Source of the DNA: Bryobacter aggregatus MPL3
GTDB lineage: Bacteria; Acidobacteriota; Terriglobia; Bryobacterales; Bryobacteraceae
Reading direction: 5' to 3'
DNA length: 64,000 nucleotides
NCBI RefSeq assembly: GCF_000702445.1
Contig: NZ_JNIF01000003.1
Coordinates: 1,116,001-1,180,000 of the forward strand
Under the pieces are notes generated by a model. It made no database searches. It was given only the letters and a program-made list of their open reading frames with translations, and was not told the origin of the DNA. Each line of letters starts with the position of its first letter. The first letter of the stretch is position 1. Made by a program: the position numbers and the translations under genes. Below are positions 15,516 to 24,329 of the stretch, piece after piece.

Positions 15516-18212
15516 ATGAACCGATTGCGCAGATTTTGGTTTCAGATTCGGAACTGGCGGGCCAGGAGCAGACGCGAGCAAGAACTGGCCGAAGAGCTGC
15601 GCTTTCATCTGGAGACCGAGGCAGAGGAACAAATGGAGGCAGGCGTCGACCCCAGCAGCGCCCGCGACGCAGCGGCCCGATCCTTAGGCAACCAAGGGCA
15701 GATTCAGGAGGAGACTCGTATGCATTGGACCTGGACCTGGTGGGAACGCTTTGCGCAGGACCTCCGCTATGGCTGGCGCCAACTGATGAAGACCAAAGTG
15801 ACTTCGGCGGCAACGATTCTTTCGCTCGCACTGGCAATTGGGGCGTGTCTGGCGGCGTTTCGGCTGATCGATGCCCTGCTGCTGCGTCCGCTTCCGATCA
15901 CAGCTCCCGAGCGGCTCTTTGCCGCGCTATGCAATGGCACCGACAAGGACGGCAAGCCGCAGTCGAACGAGAGCTTCTCTTACACGCTTTTTCTAGCCTT
16001 TCGCGAAGCCTTGCACGGGCAGGCCGATACGCTGGCAGTTTCATTCGCCGACCGCTCGGACATGACATTCGGCTCAGACCTGGAGATGGAGAAAGCCTAT
16101 CGCCAATTTGTTTCGGGCTCGCTGTTCTCCAGCTTTGGGTTACGCCCAGCACAAGGGCGATTGCTGAACGACACCGACGATCAACAGCCCGGCACCCATC
16201 CCTATGCCGTGATCTCAGAAGATTTCTGGGCTCGCAGATTTGGCAAAGACCCGCGCGCCGTCGGCCGTAGCTTCCGGATGGGGAACCAGATTTTCGAGAT
16301 CGTAGGAGTGATTGAGGGAAACTTCACCGGCACAGAACCAGGAACGATGGTCGACGTGTTTCTCCCGATGATGATGCAAAACGCAGGGGTCCTCAGCAAC
16401 CGGAATGCCTTCTGGCTGCGGATTTTTGTGAGACCGCATGAAGGCGTATCGATCGACGGATTCCAGCACAAGCTCTATGCGCGTTACCACCAGATGGAGA
16501 AAGAGCGCGCCAAGAGCTTCGTCAACTTCCCTGCGCATTTGCTTCGCGATTATCCGAAGGACAAGCTAGTGCTACAACCCGCCGCATCGGGGATGTCTGG
16601 CATACAGCGCAACAATCAGTTGGGACTCATCGCCCTGGCAGGACTGGTGGCATTGGTGCTGCTGATTGCCTGCGGCAATGCGGGCAACCTCATGACCGCG
16701 CGGGCCGCCGCACGTGCCAAGGAGATGGCGCTGCGGGTGTCCCTCGGCGCCGGGCGCGGGCGGCTGGTGCAGTTGGTGTTGATCGAGAGCGCCTGGATCG
16801 CTTTTCTCGCCGCAGGACTCGGAGCCTTGTTTGCTCTGTGGTCTGCCCCGCTGGTGGTCAGCCTGATCAACCCACCAGACAACCCGGCGCGCCTGCACCT
16901 GACAATGGACTGGCGGGTCTTGGGCTTTGGGCTGGCGGTGGCTTGCGGCGTGACGCTGCTCTTCGGCTTGACTCCAGCGCTGCGAGCCTCCGGAGTGAGC
17001 CCGGCCAACGCATTGAAAGGCAGCGCCGATCCACGCCAGTCGCGCCGGCTGATGCAGGGACTGATTGCAGCACAAGTCGCATTCTGCGCAGTGGTGCTGT
17101 TTCTCGGCGCGATGTTTGTGGCAAGCTACGACCGGCTCGCCCATGAGCAAACGGGATTCTCCTCAGAACGTTTGCTTGTACTGGAGGCCGTCACCCAAAC
17201 ACCGCAATCCCCGATCAAGTGGGCACAACTCAGCTCCCAGTTGGGCGCCTTGCCAGGAATTGAGAAGTCGGCCCTGGCGCAATGGCCGCTACTGAGCGGA
17301 ACCATGTCGAACAACTTCATTTCGATTCAGGGAGCGCCGCCAACTGATCGCTTGACTTACTTTTTGGGAGTGAGCCCCGGGTGGATGGAGACGATGAAGA
17401 TTCCGCTGCTCGAGGGACGGGATCTGCGGCCCGATGATGTGCACCCAGGAACCGCGCTGGTCAACGAGACCTTCGCGAAGACTTACTTTAGCGGAGCGAG
17501 TCCCATAGGCAAGAGCTTTGCCATCCCAAGGAAAAACGGAGCGCCGATTCCTTATCAGATCGTGGGACTGGTAGGGGATGCCCGCTACAGTAGGATGCGA
17601 CAGCCGATGCTCCCGGTTGCCTATACACCACTGCGGAATGTGGATGAGAAGGGTGTGGAACAAGCCATCAGCGGGGGAAGCATCTTTGTCCGCACCAGTA
17701 GCGCAAACCCTCTGTTGCTGGGCCCAGCATTGCGGCAACAGGTGGCCGCCGCGGGCTCGGGCTTCCGGGTGAGTAACTTGCGGACCCAGCAGGAGCTTGT
17801 CGAAATGCATACGGTGCGCGAACGCTTGCTCGCCATGCTGGCGCTGTTCTTCTCCGTAGTCGCACTCGTGTTGGCGTCGGTCGGATTGTATGGCGTGCTC
17901 GACTACTCGGTGCTCCAGCGGCGGCGCGAGATTGGAATTCGCCTGGCAATGGGCGCACCGGGGAGCAGCATCGTACGTGGCGTGACCGCCGGTTCGTTTG
18001 CGATGGTGATTGCCGGTCTGGCGGTGGGCGCAGGACTGGGCATTACGGCGCAACGCTATCTCCAGGAGTTGCTCTACGGAGCAAAAGCTGCCGATTGGGG
18101 CATGATCGGGCTGACGGCTATCGTGCTGCTGTCCGCCGCCATCCTGGCCGCGGTGCCGCCTGCGATCCGGGCGGTACGGCTGGATCCAATCCAGTCGCTG
18201 CGCTCAGAGTAA
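15516..18212 (+). CDS. ADOP-type (MacB/FtsX) ABC permease
   Basis: An 898-residue protein with an N-terminal soluble ADOP domain (RSRREQELAEELRFHLETEAEEQMEAG, residues 17-43), a first membrane segment near 95-120, a MacB periplasmic domain, and helices around 370-395 (LIALAGLVALVLLIACGNAGNLM). A second copy of the unit ends in RLDPIQSLRSE. Both halves show the FtsX pattern AxAREMALRxSLGAGRxRLVxQ. No ATP-binding domain is present. It forms an operon with the preceding PadR gene and is divergent to the other padR-ADOP pair. The two ADOPs look similar in design but not like a recent duplication. Confidence 0.9.
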   Translation: MNRLRRFWFQIRNWRARSRREQELAEELRFHLETEAEEQMEAGVDPSSARDAAARSLGNQGQIQEETRMHWTWTWWERFAQDLRYGWRQLMKTKVTSAATILSLALAIGACLAAFRLIDALLLRPLPITAPERLFAALCNGTDKDGKPQSNESFSYTLFLAFREALHGQADTLAVSFADRSDMTFGSDLEMEKAYRQFVSGSLFSSFGLRPAQGRLLNDTDDQQPGTHPYAVISEDFWARRFGKDPRAVGRSFRMGNQIFEIVGVIEGNFTGTEPGTMVDVFLPMMMQNAGVLSNRNAFWLRIFVRPHEGVSIDGFQHKLYARYHQMEKERAKSFVNFPAHLLRDYPKDKLVLQPAASGMSGIQRNNQLGLIALAGLVALVLLIACGNAGNLMTARAAARAKEMALRVSLGAGRGRLVQLVLIESAWIAFLAAGLGALFALWSAPLVVSLINPPDNPARLHLTMDWRVLGFGLAVACGVTLLFGLTPALRASGVSPANALKGSADPRQSRRLMQGLIAAQVAFCAVVLFLGAMFVASYDRLAHEQTGFSSERLLVLEAVTQTPQSPIKWAQLSSQLGALPGIEKSALAQWPLLSGTMSNNFISIQGAPPTDRLTYFLGVSPGWMETMKIPLLEGRDLRPDDVHPGTALVNETFAKTYFSGASPIGKSFAIPRKNGAPIPYQIVGLVGDARYSRMRQPMLPVAYTPLRNVDEKGVEQAISGGSIFVRTSSANPLLLGPALRQQVAAAGSGFRVSNLRTQQELVEMHTVRERLLAMLALFFSVVALVLASVGLYGVLDYSVLQRRREIGIRLAMGAPGSSIVRGVTAGSFAMVIAGLAVGAGLGITAQRYLQELLYGAKAADWGMIGLTAIVLLSAAILAAVPPAIRAVRLDPIQSLRSE

Positions 18213-18323
18213 ACAAGTTTCTGCCGGGAGCATGGCCCAAGATTGGCAACTGTGACGCAATTTGGGGTGTAGGCGCGTTACGGGTGTAGCGAGCCAGGAG
18301 TCTAGAGAGAGAAACGACACCGG

Positions 18324-18932
18324 ATGCTTCTCAAAGTTCTTGCCATGATGGCCGCCATTCCGCTCCTGCTTTTTTCTCAGGGCAGCCCCGCCTACGCCGA
18401 CCTGCACGTCGAGCATGCGGAAGGGGCCTTTACCGGGCCACTGTGGGCCACGGACCATGGCAAGCCGGTCAAGATCGCGAATCGAGCCTATCGGGGATGG
18501 ATCCTCAGCGATGGGACGCAAATCGCCTATACAGGAACAGACGGCGCGGGTGGCTATGAGAATGAAGGGCAGTCTCTGTGGCTCTATGGGCCCGGGGGCA
18601 AGTCTCGAAAGCTCACGGCGCAGCGCTATGCGATTTCCGATCTCAAAGAAGTCATGGTGGGCCGCAACCGGGCGCTTCTTTTGCTGATGGAAGACGGGGG
18701 CTTGGGAGCCTCCCATATTGCGGTTGTGGACACCAAGCGCGGCCAGTTGCTGCGGGTTTCCAAAGCAAAATTGCTTCGGGTCGATGGCTCATCGATCGTC
18801 CTCGGGTTTTACCAGGAAGAGGATTGGGAGAAACTGGCGAACGGCGTGGAGGTGAAGCCCACGAGAACCCGGTCCTATGATCTCCGCAAGCTCTACGGCC
18901 AAGTCCAGAGTGTGCCAGCAAAAAAGGAGTGA
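18324..18932 (+). CDS. Secreted protein of unknown function
   Basis: A 202-residue product with a clear signal peptide (MLLKVLAMMAAIPLLLFSQGSPAYA, cleavage near residue 25). The mature part is a beta-rich globular region with GQSLWLYGPGGKSRKLT and IAVVDTKRGQLLRVSKAKLLRV, vaguely like a short propeller or lipocalin-like fold. No cysteines or catalytic pattern is seen. I do not recognise the family. It ends 3 nt before the amidase gene, so the two are probably translated together, which suggests a cell-wall related job. That is inference. Confidence 0.7.
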   Translation: MLLKVLAMMAAIPLLLFSQGSPAYADLHVEHAEGAFTGPLWATDHGKPVKIANRAYRGWILSDGTQIAYTGTDGAGGYENEGQSLWLYGPGGKSRKLTAQRYAISDLKEVMVGRNRALLLLMEDGGLGASHIAVVDTKRGQLLRVSKAKLLRVDGSSIVLGFYQEEDWEKLANGVEVKPTRTRSYDLRKLYGQVQSVPAKKE

Positions 18933-18935
18933 ACC

Positions 18936-19469
18936 ATGGCAAGTTGGAAGGGAATCTCGGCGCGGTGCTTTACCCCGCTTCAGTTTGAGGCCTACGTGAA
19001 GGGCATCCATTTGACCGGCTGGAAGCCACAGTTTGTCGTGCTGCACAACACGGGAGTACCGAAACTGGCGGATTGGCACAAGGTCTCCGGAATCCGCCGC
19101 ATGTTCAATCTCCAGAACTACTACCAGAACCAGCAAAAATGGTCTGCCGGGCCACACCTCTTTGTCGCCGACTTCCTGATCTGGGAGTTTACGCCATTGA
19201 CGACATCCGGCATCCACTCACCTTCTTGGAATTCTGTGAGTTGGGGAGTCGAGATGGTGGGAGACTACGAATCTGAGCCTTTCAGTCGCGCTGTCCGTCA
19301 GAATGCAATCATTGCTCTCTCGGCACTGCATTCGCTTGCGGGCCTTGATCCCAGATCCTTGAAGCTCCACAAAGAAGACAAGAAGACGACACATGCCTGC
19401 CCCGGCAGCCGTGTTTCCAAAAGCGACATGATTGCAGGCATCCTCCAGCGGATGACCGAAGCGGGGTAA
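18936..19469 (+). CDS. N-acetylmuramoyl-L-alanine amidase-like (Amidase_2/PGRP) protein
   Basis: The 177-residue product has the Amidase_2 zinc pattern: H in VVLHNTG (about residue 37), and the histidines of LKLHKEDKKTTHACPG near 147-154, with SWGVEMVGDY as the central strand. Such enzymes cleave the bond between N-acetylmuramic acid and L-alanine in peptidoglycan. There is no signal peptide, so it may act on cytoplasmic muropeptides, be exported in another way, or belong to a phage-like lineage. It follows the secreted protein by 3 nt. Confidence 0.8.
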   Translation: MASWKGISARCFTPLQFEAYVKGIHLTGWKPQFVVLHNTGVPKLADWHKVSGIRRMFNLQNYYQNQQKWSAGPHLFVADFLIWEFTPLTTSGIHSPSWNSVSWGVEMVGDYESEPFSRAVRQNAIIALSALHSLAGLDPRSLKLHKEDKKTTHACPGSRVSKSDMIAGILQRMTEAG

Positions 19470-19503
19470 GGATCGTTGCTCAAGGATCCACCACAATTAG
19501 CAG

Positions 19504-19532
19504 TTGACTTCGTCCAAAGTGGCCCCTTATAT
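19504..19532 (+). promoter_or_regulatory. Sigma-70-type promoter for the nrdAB riboswitch leader
   Basis: TTGACT (19504-19509) and TTATAT (19527-19532) are separated by exactly 17 nt. The predicted start site, about 19539, coincides with the beginning of the cobalamin aptamer, which supports both calls. Confidence 0.65.
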
Positions 19533-19539
19533 TGGGCTT

Positions 19540-19720
19540 GCTGTCGGTTTTCCAAAGTTGGAAATCAAAAGGGAATCCTGGTGCAAATCCAGAACTGACC
19601 CGCAGCGGTATACAGGAACGAAGCCCAGTAAAAGCACTGGTTGGCACAAGCCGATTGGGAAGCGTGGGTGTTAGGAAAAGCGAAAGCACATGCCTGTGAG
19701 TCCGAAGACCTGCCGATAGC
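19540..19720 (+). promoter_or_regulatory. Cobalamin (B12) riboswitch
   Basis: The region contains the ordered conserved blocks of the adenosylcobalamin aptamer: GGGAATCCTGGTGCAAATCC (19571-19590), CCCGCAGCGGTA (19599-19610), GGGAAGCG, and the B12 box GAGTCCGAAGACCTGCC near 19698-19714. The outer stem closes between GCTGTCGG (19540-19547) and CCGATAGC (19713-19720). The first open frame downstream is nrdA. Family knowledge: binding of adenosylcobalamin generally turns expression off. Here that would reduce the oxygen-dependent class I reductase when B12 is plentiful. Confidence 0.9.
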
Positions 19721-19913
19721 CAGCACCCCAGGTGCTGTATTGTCACAAGCCTCGAGGGAAGGGCTGGTGTTGGCGCATCGTGGGCGATTGGCCTGCGGGC
19801 GCTGGCTTCTGCTGTTTTCCTTTCGGCGCGAAAGGTACAGCGTGGTCTCCACAGGCAATTTCAAGACAGCTGAGCTGATTCCCGGCATTCATGCCACCGT
19901 TCCTCCGACGAGC
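19721..19913 (+). other. nrdA leader between aptamer and start codon (expression platform)
   Basis: This 193-nt stretch carries two perfect hairpins: CAGCACC/GGTGCTG with a 3-nt loop (19721-19737), directly next to the aptamer, and CCTTTCG/CGAAAGG with a 3-nt loop (19819-19835). Neither is followed by a T tract, so control by masking translation or by a distal structure is more likely than simple intrinsic termination. The frame stays open through it, but the translation is not protein-like and overlaps the riboswitch. Confidence 0.5.
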
Positions 19914-22220
19914 ATGCGTGTACGCAAGCGCAATGGCAGCTTTGAAGCGGTGAGCGTCGACAAGATCATTCGCGCCGTCGAGCGATCTTCAGTTGGGCTC
20001 AAGGACGTGGACCCGATGCGAGTTGCCACCAACACCATCGGTGGCCTCTTTGATGGCTCAACGACGAAGGACCTTGATTCGCTCTCAATCCAGACTGCGG
20101 CATCGCTGATTGCCGAGGAGCCGGAATACTCTCGTCTGGCCGCCCGCCTGCTCGTGCGCTGCATCGAGAAGGAAGTGCAAAATCAGAACGTCTTCTCGTT
20201 TTCGCAATCAATTGAGGCCGGCTTTCGTGCAGGCCTGATTGCAGAAACAACCGCCACCTTTGTGCGGGCCAACGCACGCAAGCTGAATGCGGCGATCGAC
20301 GATCTGTATTCCGATCGTTTTGAGTTCTTCGGCATCCGCACGGTCTACGACCGCTATCTATTGAAGGACCCGGTCACGCGCGAAGTGATCGAGACACCGC
20401 AGTACTTCTTCTTGCGCGTCGCCTGTGGTTTGTCTGAAAATGTGCCCGAAGCCGTGGGCTTTTATCGCTTGCTGGGAGCTCTGGAGTATCTGCCCAGTTC
20501 GCCCACCTTGTTCAATTCCGGAACGACACATTCGCAGATGTCTTCCTGTTTTTTGCTCGATTCGCCGGAAGACAATCTTGATTCGATCTACGACCGCTAC
20601 AAAGACATCGCACGGCTGTCGAAGTTTGCGGGCGGAGTAGGACTGGCCTATCACCGCATTCGCTCGCGCGGGTCTCTGATTCGCGGTACGAACGGCCAAT
20701 CCAATGGCATCGTGCCGTGGTTGAAGACCCTCGATTCTTCAGTGCTGGCCGTCAATCAGGGCGGCAAGCGCAAGGGCGCCTGCTGCGTTTATCTGGAGCC
20801 TTGGCATGCCGACATTGAAGAATTTCTTGAGTTGCGTGAAAATACCGGCGACGAGGCGCGCCGCACTTACAACCTGAATCTTGCTCACTGGGTTCCCGAC
20901 CTGTTTATGGAACGGGTGGAGACAGATGGCCCCTGGTCTTTATTTGACCCGGCGCGGGTGCCGGAGTTTCCCGATCTTTATGGCGAAGCCTTCCGCAAGG
21001 CCTATCTCGAGGCCGAAGCCGCAGGCAAGTACGAACGCCAGATGCAAGCGCGTGACCTGTACTCGCGGATGATGCGTACCCTCGCTGAGACCGGCAACGG
21101 CTGGATGACCTTCAAGGACGCCTGCAATCAGAAATCGAACCAGACGCTACAGCCGCAGAATGTCATCCATCTGAGCAATCTGTGTACCGAGATCACCGAA
21201 GTCACCTCACAATCAGAGACGGCGGTGTGCAACCTCGGTTCGGTGAATCTGGCGCGGCATGTGACGAATGGGGCCTTCGACTTTGAGAAGCTGGCCGCGA
21301 CCGTCGCGAGCGCCGTTCCCTTCCTCGATCGTGTGATCGACATTAACTTCTATCCCACTGATACAGCAGCCGTGTCGAACCGGCGCTGGCGTCCGGTGGG
21401 CCTGGGGATCATGGGCTTGCAGGATGTCTTCTTCCAGTTGAAGCTCGCCTTTGCCTCAGAGGAGGCACGCCGGCTTTCGACACAGATCCAGGAGGAGATC
21501 TACTTTCATGCCCTCAGTGCGTCTTGCAGCCTGGCCGAGATGTTTGGTCCGCACCCTTCGTTTGCCGAGACGCGTGCCGCAGTCGGCGATCTCCAGTTCG
21601 ATGCCTGGGGCATCGCACCAAACGATCCCACCCGTTGGGACGCCCTGCGCCAACGCATCCAGCACTTTGGATTGCGCAACTCGCTGCTGATCGCCATCGC
21701 CCCCACCGCAACCATCGCTTCGATTGCCGGCTGCTATGAATGTATCGAGCCGCAAATCTCCAATCTGTTCAAGCGGGAGACGCTTTCGGGCGACTTCATC
21801 CAGGTCAACCGTTACCTCGCTCAGGAATTGAAGGCCCTCGGTCTGTGGACGGAGGATCTGCGAAACCGGCTGAAGCTTGGCGAAGGTTCTGTGCAAAGAA
21901 TCGAAGAAGTACCGGCGGGATTGCGCGAGGTGTATCGCACTGTTTGGGAAGTGCCGATGCGCTCCCTGATTGATCTGGCTGCCGAGCGTGGAGCCTTCAT
22001 CGACCAGAGCCAATCGCTGAACCTTTTCCTCGAAAGCCCGACCATCGGAAAACTTTCTTCCATGTATATGTATGCCTGGAAGAAAGGACTCAAGACGACT
22101 TACTATCTGCGCTCCCGTCCGGCGTCCAAGATCGCCAAGACCACCGTCAGCGCTCCGAGTGCGGCGCGTGCCGTCGCCTGTTCCTTAGAAAGCCCCGAAA
22201 GCTGTGAGGCCTGCCAGTAA
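19914..22220 (+). CDS. nrdA: Class I ribonucleoside-diphosphate reductase, alpha (large) subunit
   Basis: From the ATG at 19914 the protein has 768 residues, the normal NrdA size. It opens with an ATP-cone (MRVRKRNGSFEAVSVDKI), then SGTTHSQMSSCFLL with the first redox cysteine, NLCTEI with the radical cysteine and glutamate, and CNLGSVNL with the second redox cysteine. The C-terminal tail holds the CxxC pair C764-E-A-C767 that receives electrons from thioredoxin or glutaredoxin. It makes deoxynucleotides with NrdB using a tyrosyl radical and oxygen. The open frame begins earlier but that part is the riboswitch leader. nrdB starts 1 nt after the stop. Confidence 0.95.
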   Translation: MRVRKRNGSFEAVSVDKIIRAVERSSVGLKDVDPMRVATNTIGGLFDGSTTKDLDSLSIQTAASLIAEEPEYSRLAARLLVRCIEKEVQNQNVFSFSQSIEAGFRAGLIAETTATFVRANARKLNAAIDDLYSDRFEFFGIRTVYDRYLLKDPVTREVIETPQYFFLRVACGLSENVPEAVGFYRLLGALEYLPSSPTLFNSGTTHSQMSSCFLLDSPEDNLDSIYDRYKDIARLSKFAGGVGLAYHRIRSRGSLIRGTNGQSNGIVPWLKTLDSSVLAVNQGGKRKGACCVYLEPWHADIEEFLELRENTGDEARRTYNLNLAHWVPDLFMERVETDGPWSLFDPARVPEFPDLYGEAFRKAYLEAEAAGKYERQMQARDLYSRMMRTLAETGNGWMTFKDACNQKSNQTLQPQNVIHLSNLCTEITEVTSQSETAVCNLGSVNLARHVTNGAFDFEKLAATVASAVPFLDRVIDINFYPTDTAAVSNRRWRPVGLGIMGLQDVFFQLKLAFASEEARRLSTQIQEEIYFHALSASCSLAEMFGPHPSFAETRAAVGDLQFDAWGIAPNDPTRWDALRQRIQHFGLRNSLLIAIAPTATIASIAGCYECIEPQISNLFKRETLSGDFIQVNRYLAQELKALGLWTEDLRNRLKLGEGSVQRIEEVPAGLREVYRTVWEVPMRSLIDLAAERGAFIDQSQSLNLFLESPTIGKLSSMYMYAWKKGLKTTYYLRSRPASKIAKTTVSAPSAARAVACSLESPESCEACQ

Positions 22221-22221
22221 C

Positions 22222-23220
22222 ATGATTCTCGACCCCGGTTTCAACCTCACCTTGCGCCCGATGAAATATCCCGTCTTCTTCGACATGTTCAAGGTGGGAA
22301 TCAAGAACACCTGGACCGTCGAAGAAGTGGATTTCTCCACCGACGTCACCGACCTGCGCTCCCGCATGACGCCTGCAGAACAGCATCTGATCAAGCGGCT
22401 GGTGGCTTTCTTTGCCACCGGCGACAGCATTGTCGGCAACAATCTGGTGCTCAACCTCTACCAGCACATCAATTCACCCGAAGCCCGCATGTACTTGTCG
22501 CGGCAATTGTATGAGGAAGCCTTGCACGTGCAGTTTTATCTCACGCTGCTGGACACTTATGTTTCCGATCCACAAGAGCGAGCGGAAGCATTTGCGGCGA
22601 TTGACACCATTCCGTCGATTCAAAAGAAGGCTCAGTTTTGTTTTAAGTGGATCGAGTCGATCAACGAACTGACGGAACTCCGCACGGACGAGCAGATGCG
22701 GGCCTTTTTATTGAATCTTGTCTGTTTCGCGGCCTGCATTGAAGGTTTATTTTTCTTTGCCGCCTTCGCTTATGTCTATTACTTACGCTCGCGCGGCCTA
22801 CTACAAGGCTTAGCCGCCGGCACCAGTTGGGTGTTTCGCGACGAGAGCGCGCACATTCAGTTCGCGATGGAAGTGATCGCCACCGCACGCCACGAGCGGC
22901 CAGAACTGTTTGACGCGAGTTTCGGAGAACGCGTGGCGGAGATGATCCGCGAGGCGGTGGAGTGCGAAGTCGCCTTTGCCGAAGACACGCTCAGCATTGG
23001 CGTGACGGGACTGTCGGTGGCCAGTATGCGCGAGTATCTGCAATATGTAGCCGATCGCAGACTGGAAGCCCTCCAGTTGCCTCCCCTATATGGATCGAAG
23101 AATCCCTTCGATTTCATGGAATTGCAAGACGTGCAAGAGCTCACCAATTTCTTTGAACGCCGTGTCTCGGCCTACCAGGTGGCGGTCACGGGAGACGTCG
23201 CCTTCTCTGAAGAGTTCTAA
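22222..23220 (+). CDS. nrdB: Class I ribonucleoside-diphosphate reductase, beta (small) subunit
   Basis: A 332-residue protein that houses the di-iron and tyrosyl radical site. Ligands are seen at D68, E99 and H102, then E in IEGLFFF and E/H in ESAHIQF. Tyrosine 106 lies four residues after H102, at the position of the radical tyrosine of E. coli NrdB, so this is a tyrosyl-radical type and not the Phe-substituted Mn/Fe form. The ATG at 22222 is used because the frame upstream overlaps nrdA. Both genes share the B12 riboswitch leader. Confidence 0.95.
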   Translation: MILDPGFNLTLRPMKYPVFFDMFKVGIKNTWTVEEVDFSTDVTDLRSRMTPAEQHLIKRLVAFFATGDSIVGNNLVLNLYQHINSPEARMYLSRQLYEEALHVQFYLTLLDTYVSDPQERAEAFAAIDTIPSIQKKAQFCFKWIESINELTELRTDEQMRAFLLNLVCFAACIEGLFFFAAFAYVYYLRSRGLLQGLAAGTSWVFRDESAHIQFAMEVIATARHERPELFDASFGERVAEMIREAVECEVAFAEDTLSIGVTGLSVASMREYLQYVADRRLEALQLPPLYGSKNPFDFMELQDVQELTNFFERRVSAYQVAVTGDVAFSEEF

Positions 23221-23324
23221 GGAAAACGGGAAATCGTACCAATCCCTGCATAGTTCCTGTTTCCGAAGGGGTGCAAAAGCATCTAAGCAATGAGGGATCC
23301 GCTGCGGAGTCGAAAGGATGTGGA

Positions 23325-24329
23325 GTGAAGACTTCTGAAATATTGGGGGCCTGGGGGAAGATTCTGAAAGGGGAGCATCCATCGTTATCGATCGAGATCA
23401 CCAAGGAATGCCCTCTGCGTTGCCCCGGTTGCTATGCCTATGAGGATTCTCACTTGGGGGGCGGCGCCACCTTGCGCAGCTTAAGTGACCGTAAGGGGCA
23501 AGCACTGGTGGATGGGGTACTGGAGGTGGTGGATCGGCTCAAGCCGATGCATCTCTCCTTAGTGGGGGGCGATCCGCTGGTGCGCTATCGCGAGTTGGAG
23601 ATCATGATTCCCCTGATTGTCCAGCGTGGGGTGCATGTCCAGGTGGTGACGAGCGCGTTTCGGACTTTTCCAGATGAGTGGGCAACACTGCCGAAGATGA
23701 GCCTGGTGGTGTCGATCGACGGCTTGCAGCCCGAGCACGACGTGCGGCGCAGCCCGGCCACCTATGAGCGGATCCTGAAGAACATCGCCGGGCAGAAGGT
23801 GACCATCCACAGCACGATTACAGGGCAGATGCTGAAGCGGCCCGGCTACTTGCGCGAGTTTCTGGAGTTCTGGACCCCACGGGCCGAGATCCATAAAGTT
23901 TGGTTCAGCATCTTCACGCCGCAGGTGGGGGACGTCGCACCGGAGATCCTGACGCCCGAGGAACGTCGCCGGGTTGTGGCGGAGCTGCTGGAGTTGCGGG
24001 TTGCCTTTCCGAAGCTCGACATGAGCTCGCCCCTAATCCACCAGTTTGAGGCGCCGCCCCATCGTCCGGAAGACTGCATCTTTGCCTTGACGACCCAGAC
24101 GCTCTCAGCCGACTTCAAAACCGAGGTGACGCCCTGCCAGTTTGGTGGCAAACCGGACTGCTCGCAGTGCGGCTGCATCGCTTCGATGGGGCTGGCCGCG
24201 ATCGGGAACTATAAGCTGGGCGGCGTTCTGCCGGTTGGACTGCTCTTCAAGGCCTCCATCGCGGTGGGAAAAGTGTGGCCGAAGAAGCCGGTGCCAATGA
24301 AACCGGTGGAGCTAAAGATCCTGCAATGA
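23325..24329 (+). CDS. Radical SAM protein with C-terminal cysteine cluster
   Basis: GTG at 23325 has an AAGGA ribosome-binding site at 6 nt and gives 334 residues. The radical SAM motif is C29-x3-C33-x2-C36 (ECPLRCPGCY), followed by LVGGDPL, the GGE-like motif. Five C-terminal cysteines (DC, TPC, PDC-x2-C-x-C) resemble an auxiliary cluster of SPASM-like enzymes. The protein generates a 5'-deoxyadenosyl radical to modify a peptide, lipid or small molecule; the substrate is not identifiable. It is not NrdG (too long, wrong context). It overlaps the convergent phosphatase gene by 18 nt. Confidence 0.85.
   Translation: MKTSEILGAWGKILKGEHPSLSIEITKECPLRCPGCYAYEDSHLGGGATLRSLSDRKGQALVDGVLEVVDRLKPMHLSLVGGDPLVRYRELEIMIPLIVQRGVHVQVVTSAFRTFPDEWATLPKMSLVVSIDGLQPEHDVRRSPATYERILKNIAGQKVTIHSTITGQMLKRPGYLREFLEFWTPRAEIHKVWFSIFTPQVGDVAPEILTPEERRRVVAELLELRVAFPKLDMSSPLIHQFEAPPHRPEDCIFALTTQTLSADFKTEVTPCQFGGKPDCSQCGCIASMGLAAIGNYKLGGVLPVGLLFKASIAVGKVWPKKPVPMKPVELKILQ

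Noticed and set aside
19470-19540. NrdR box upstream of nrdA
   Set aside because: The promoter region shows no pair of ACAC-rich NrdR-like palindromes; control by the riboswitch is the only signal seen.
19641-19913. N-terminal extension of nrdA by 91 codons
   Set aside because: The extension overlaps the cobalamin aptamer and its translation is not protein-like. NrdA proteins start with the ATP-cone found at 19914.
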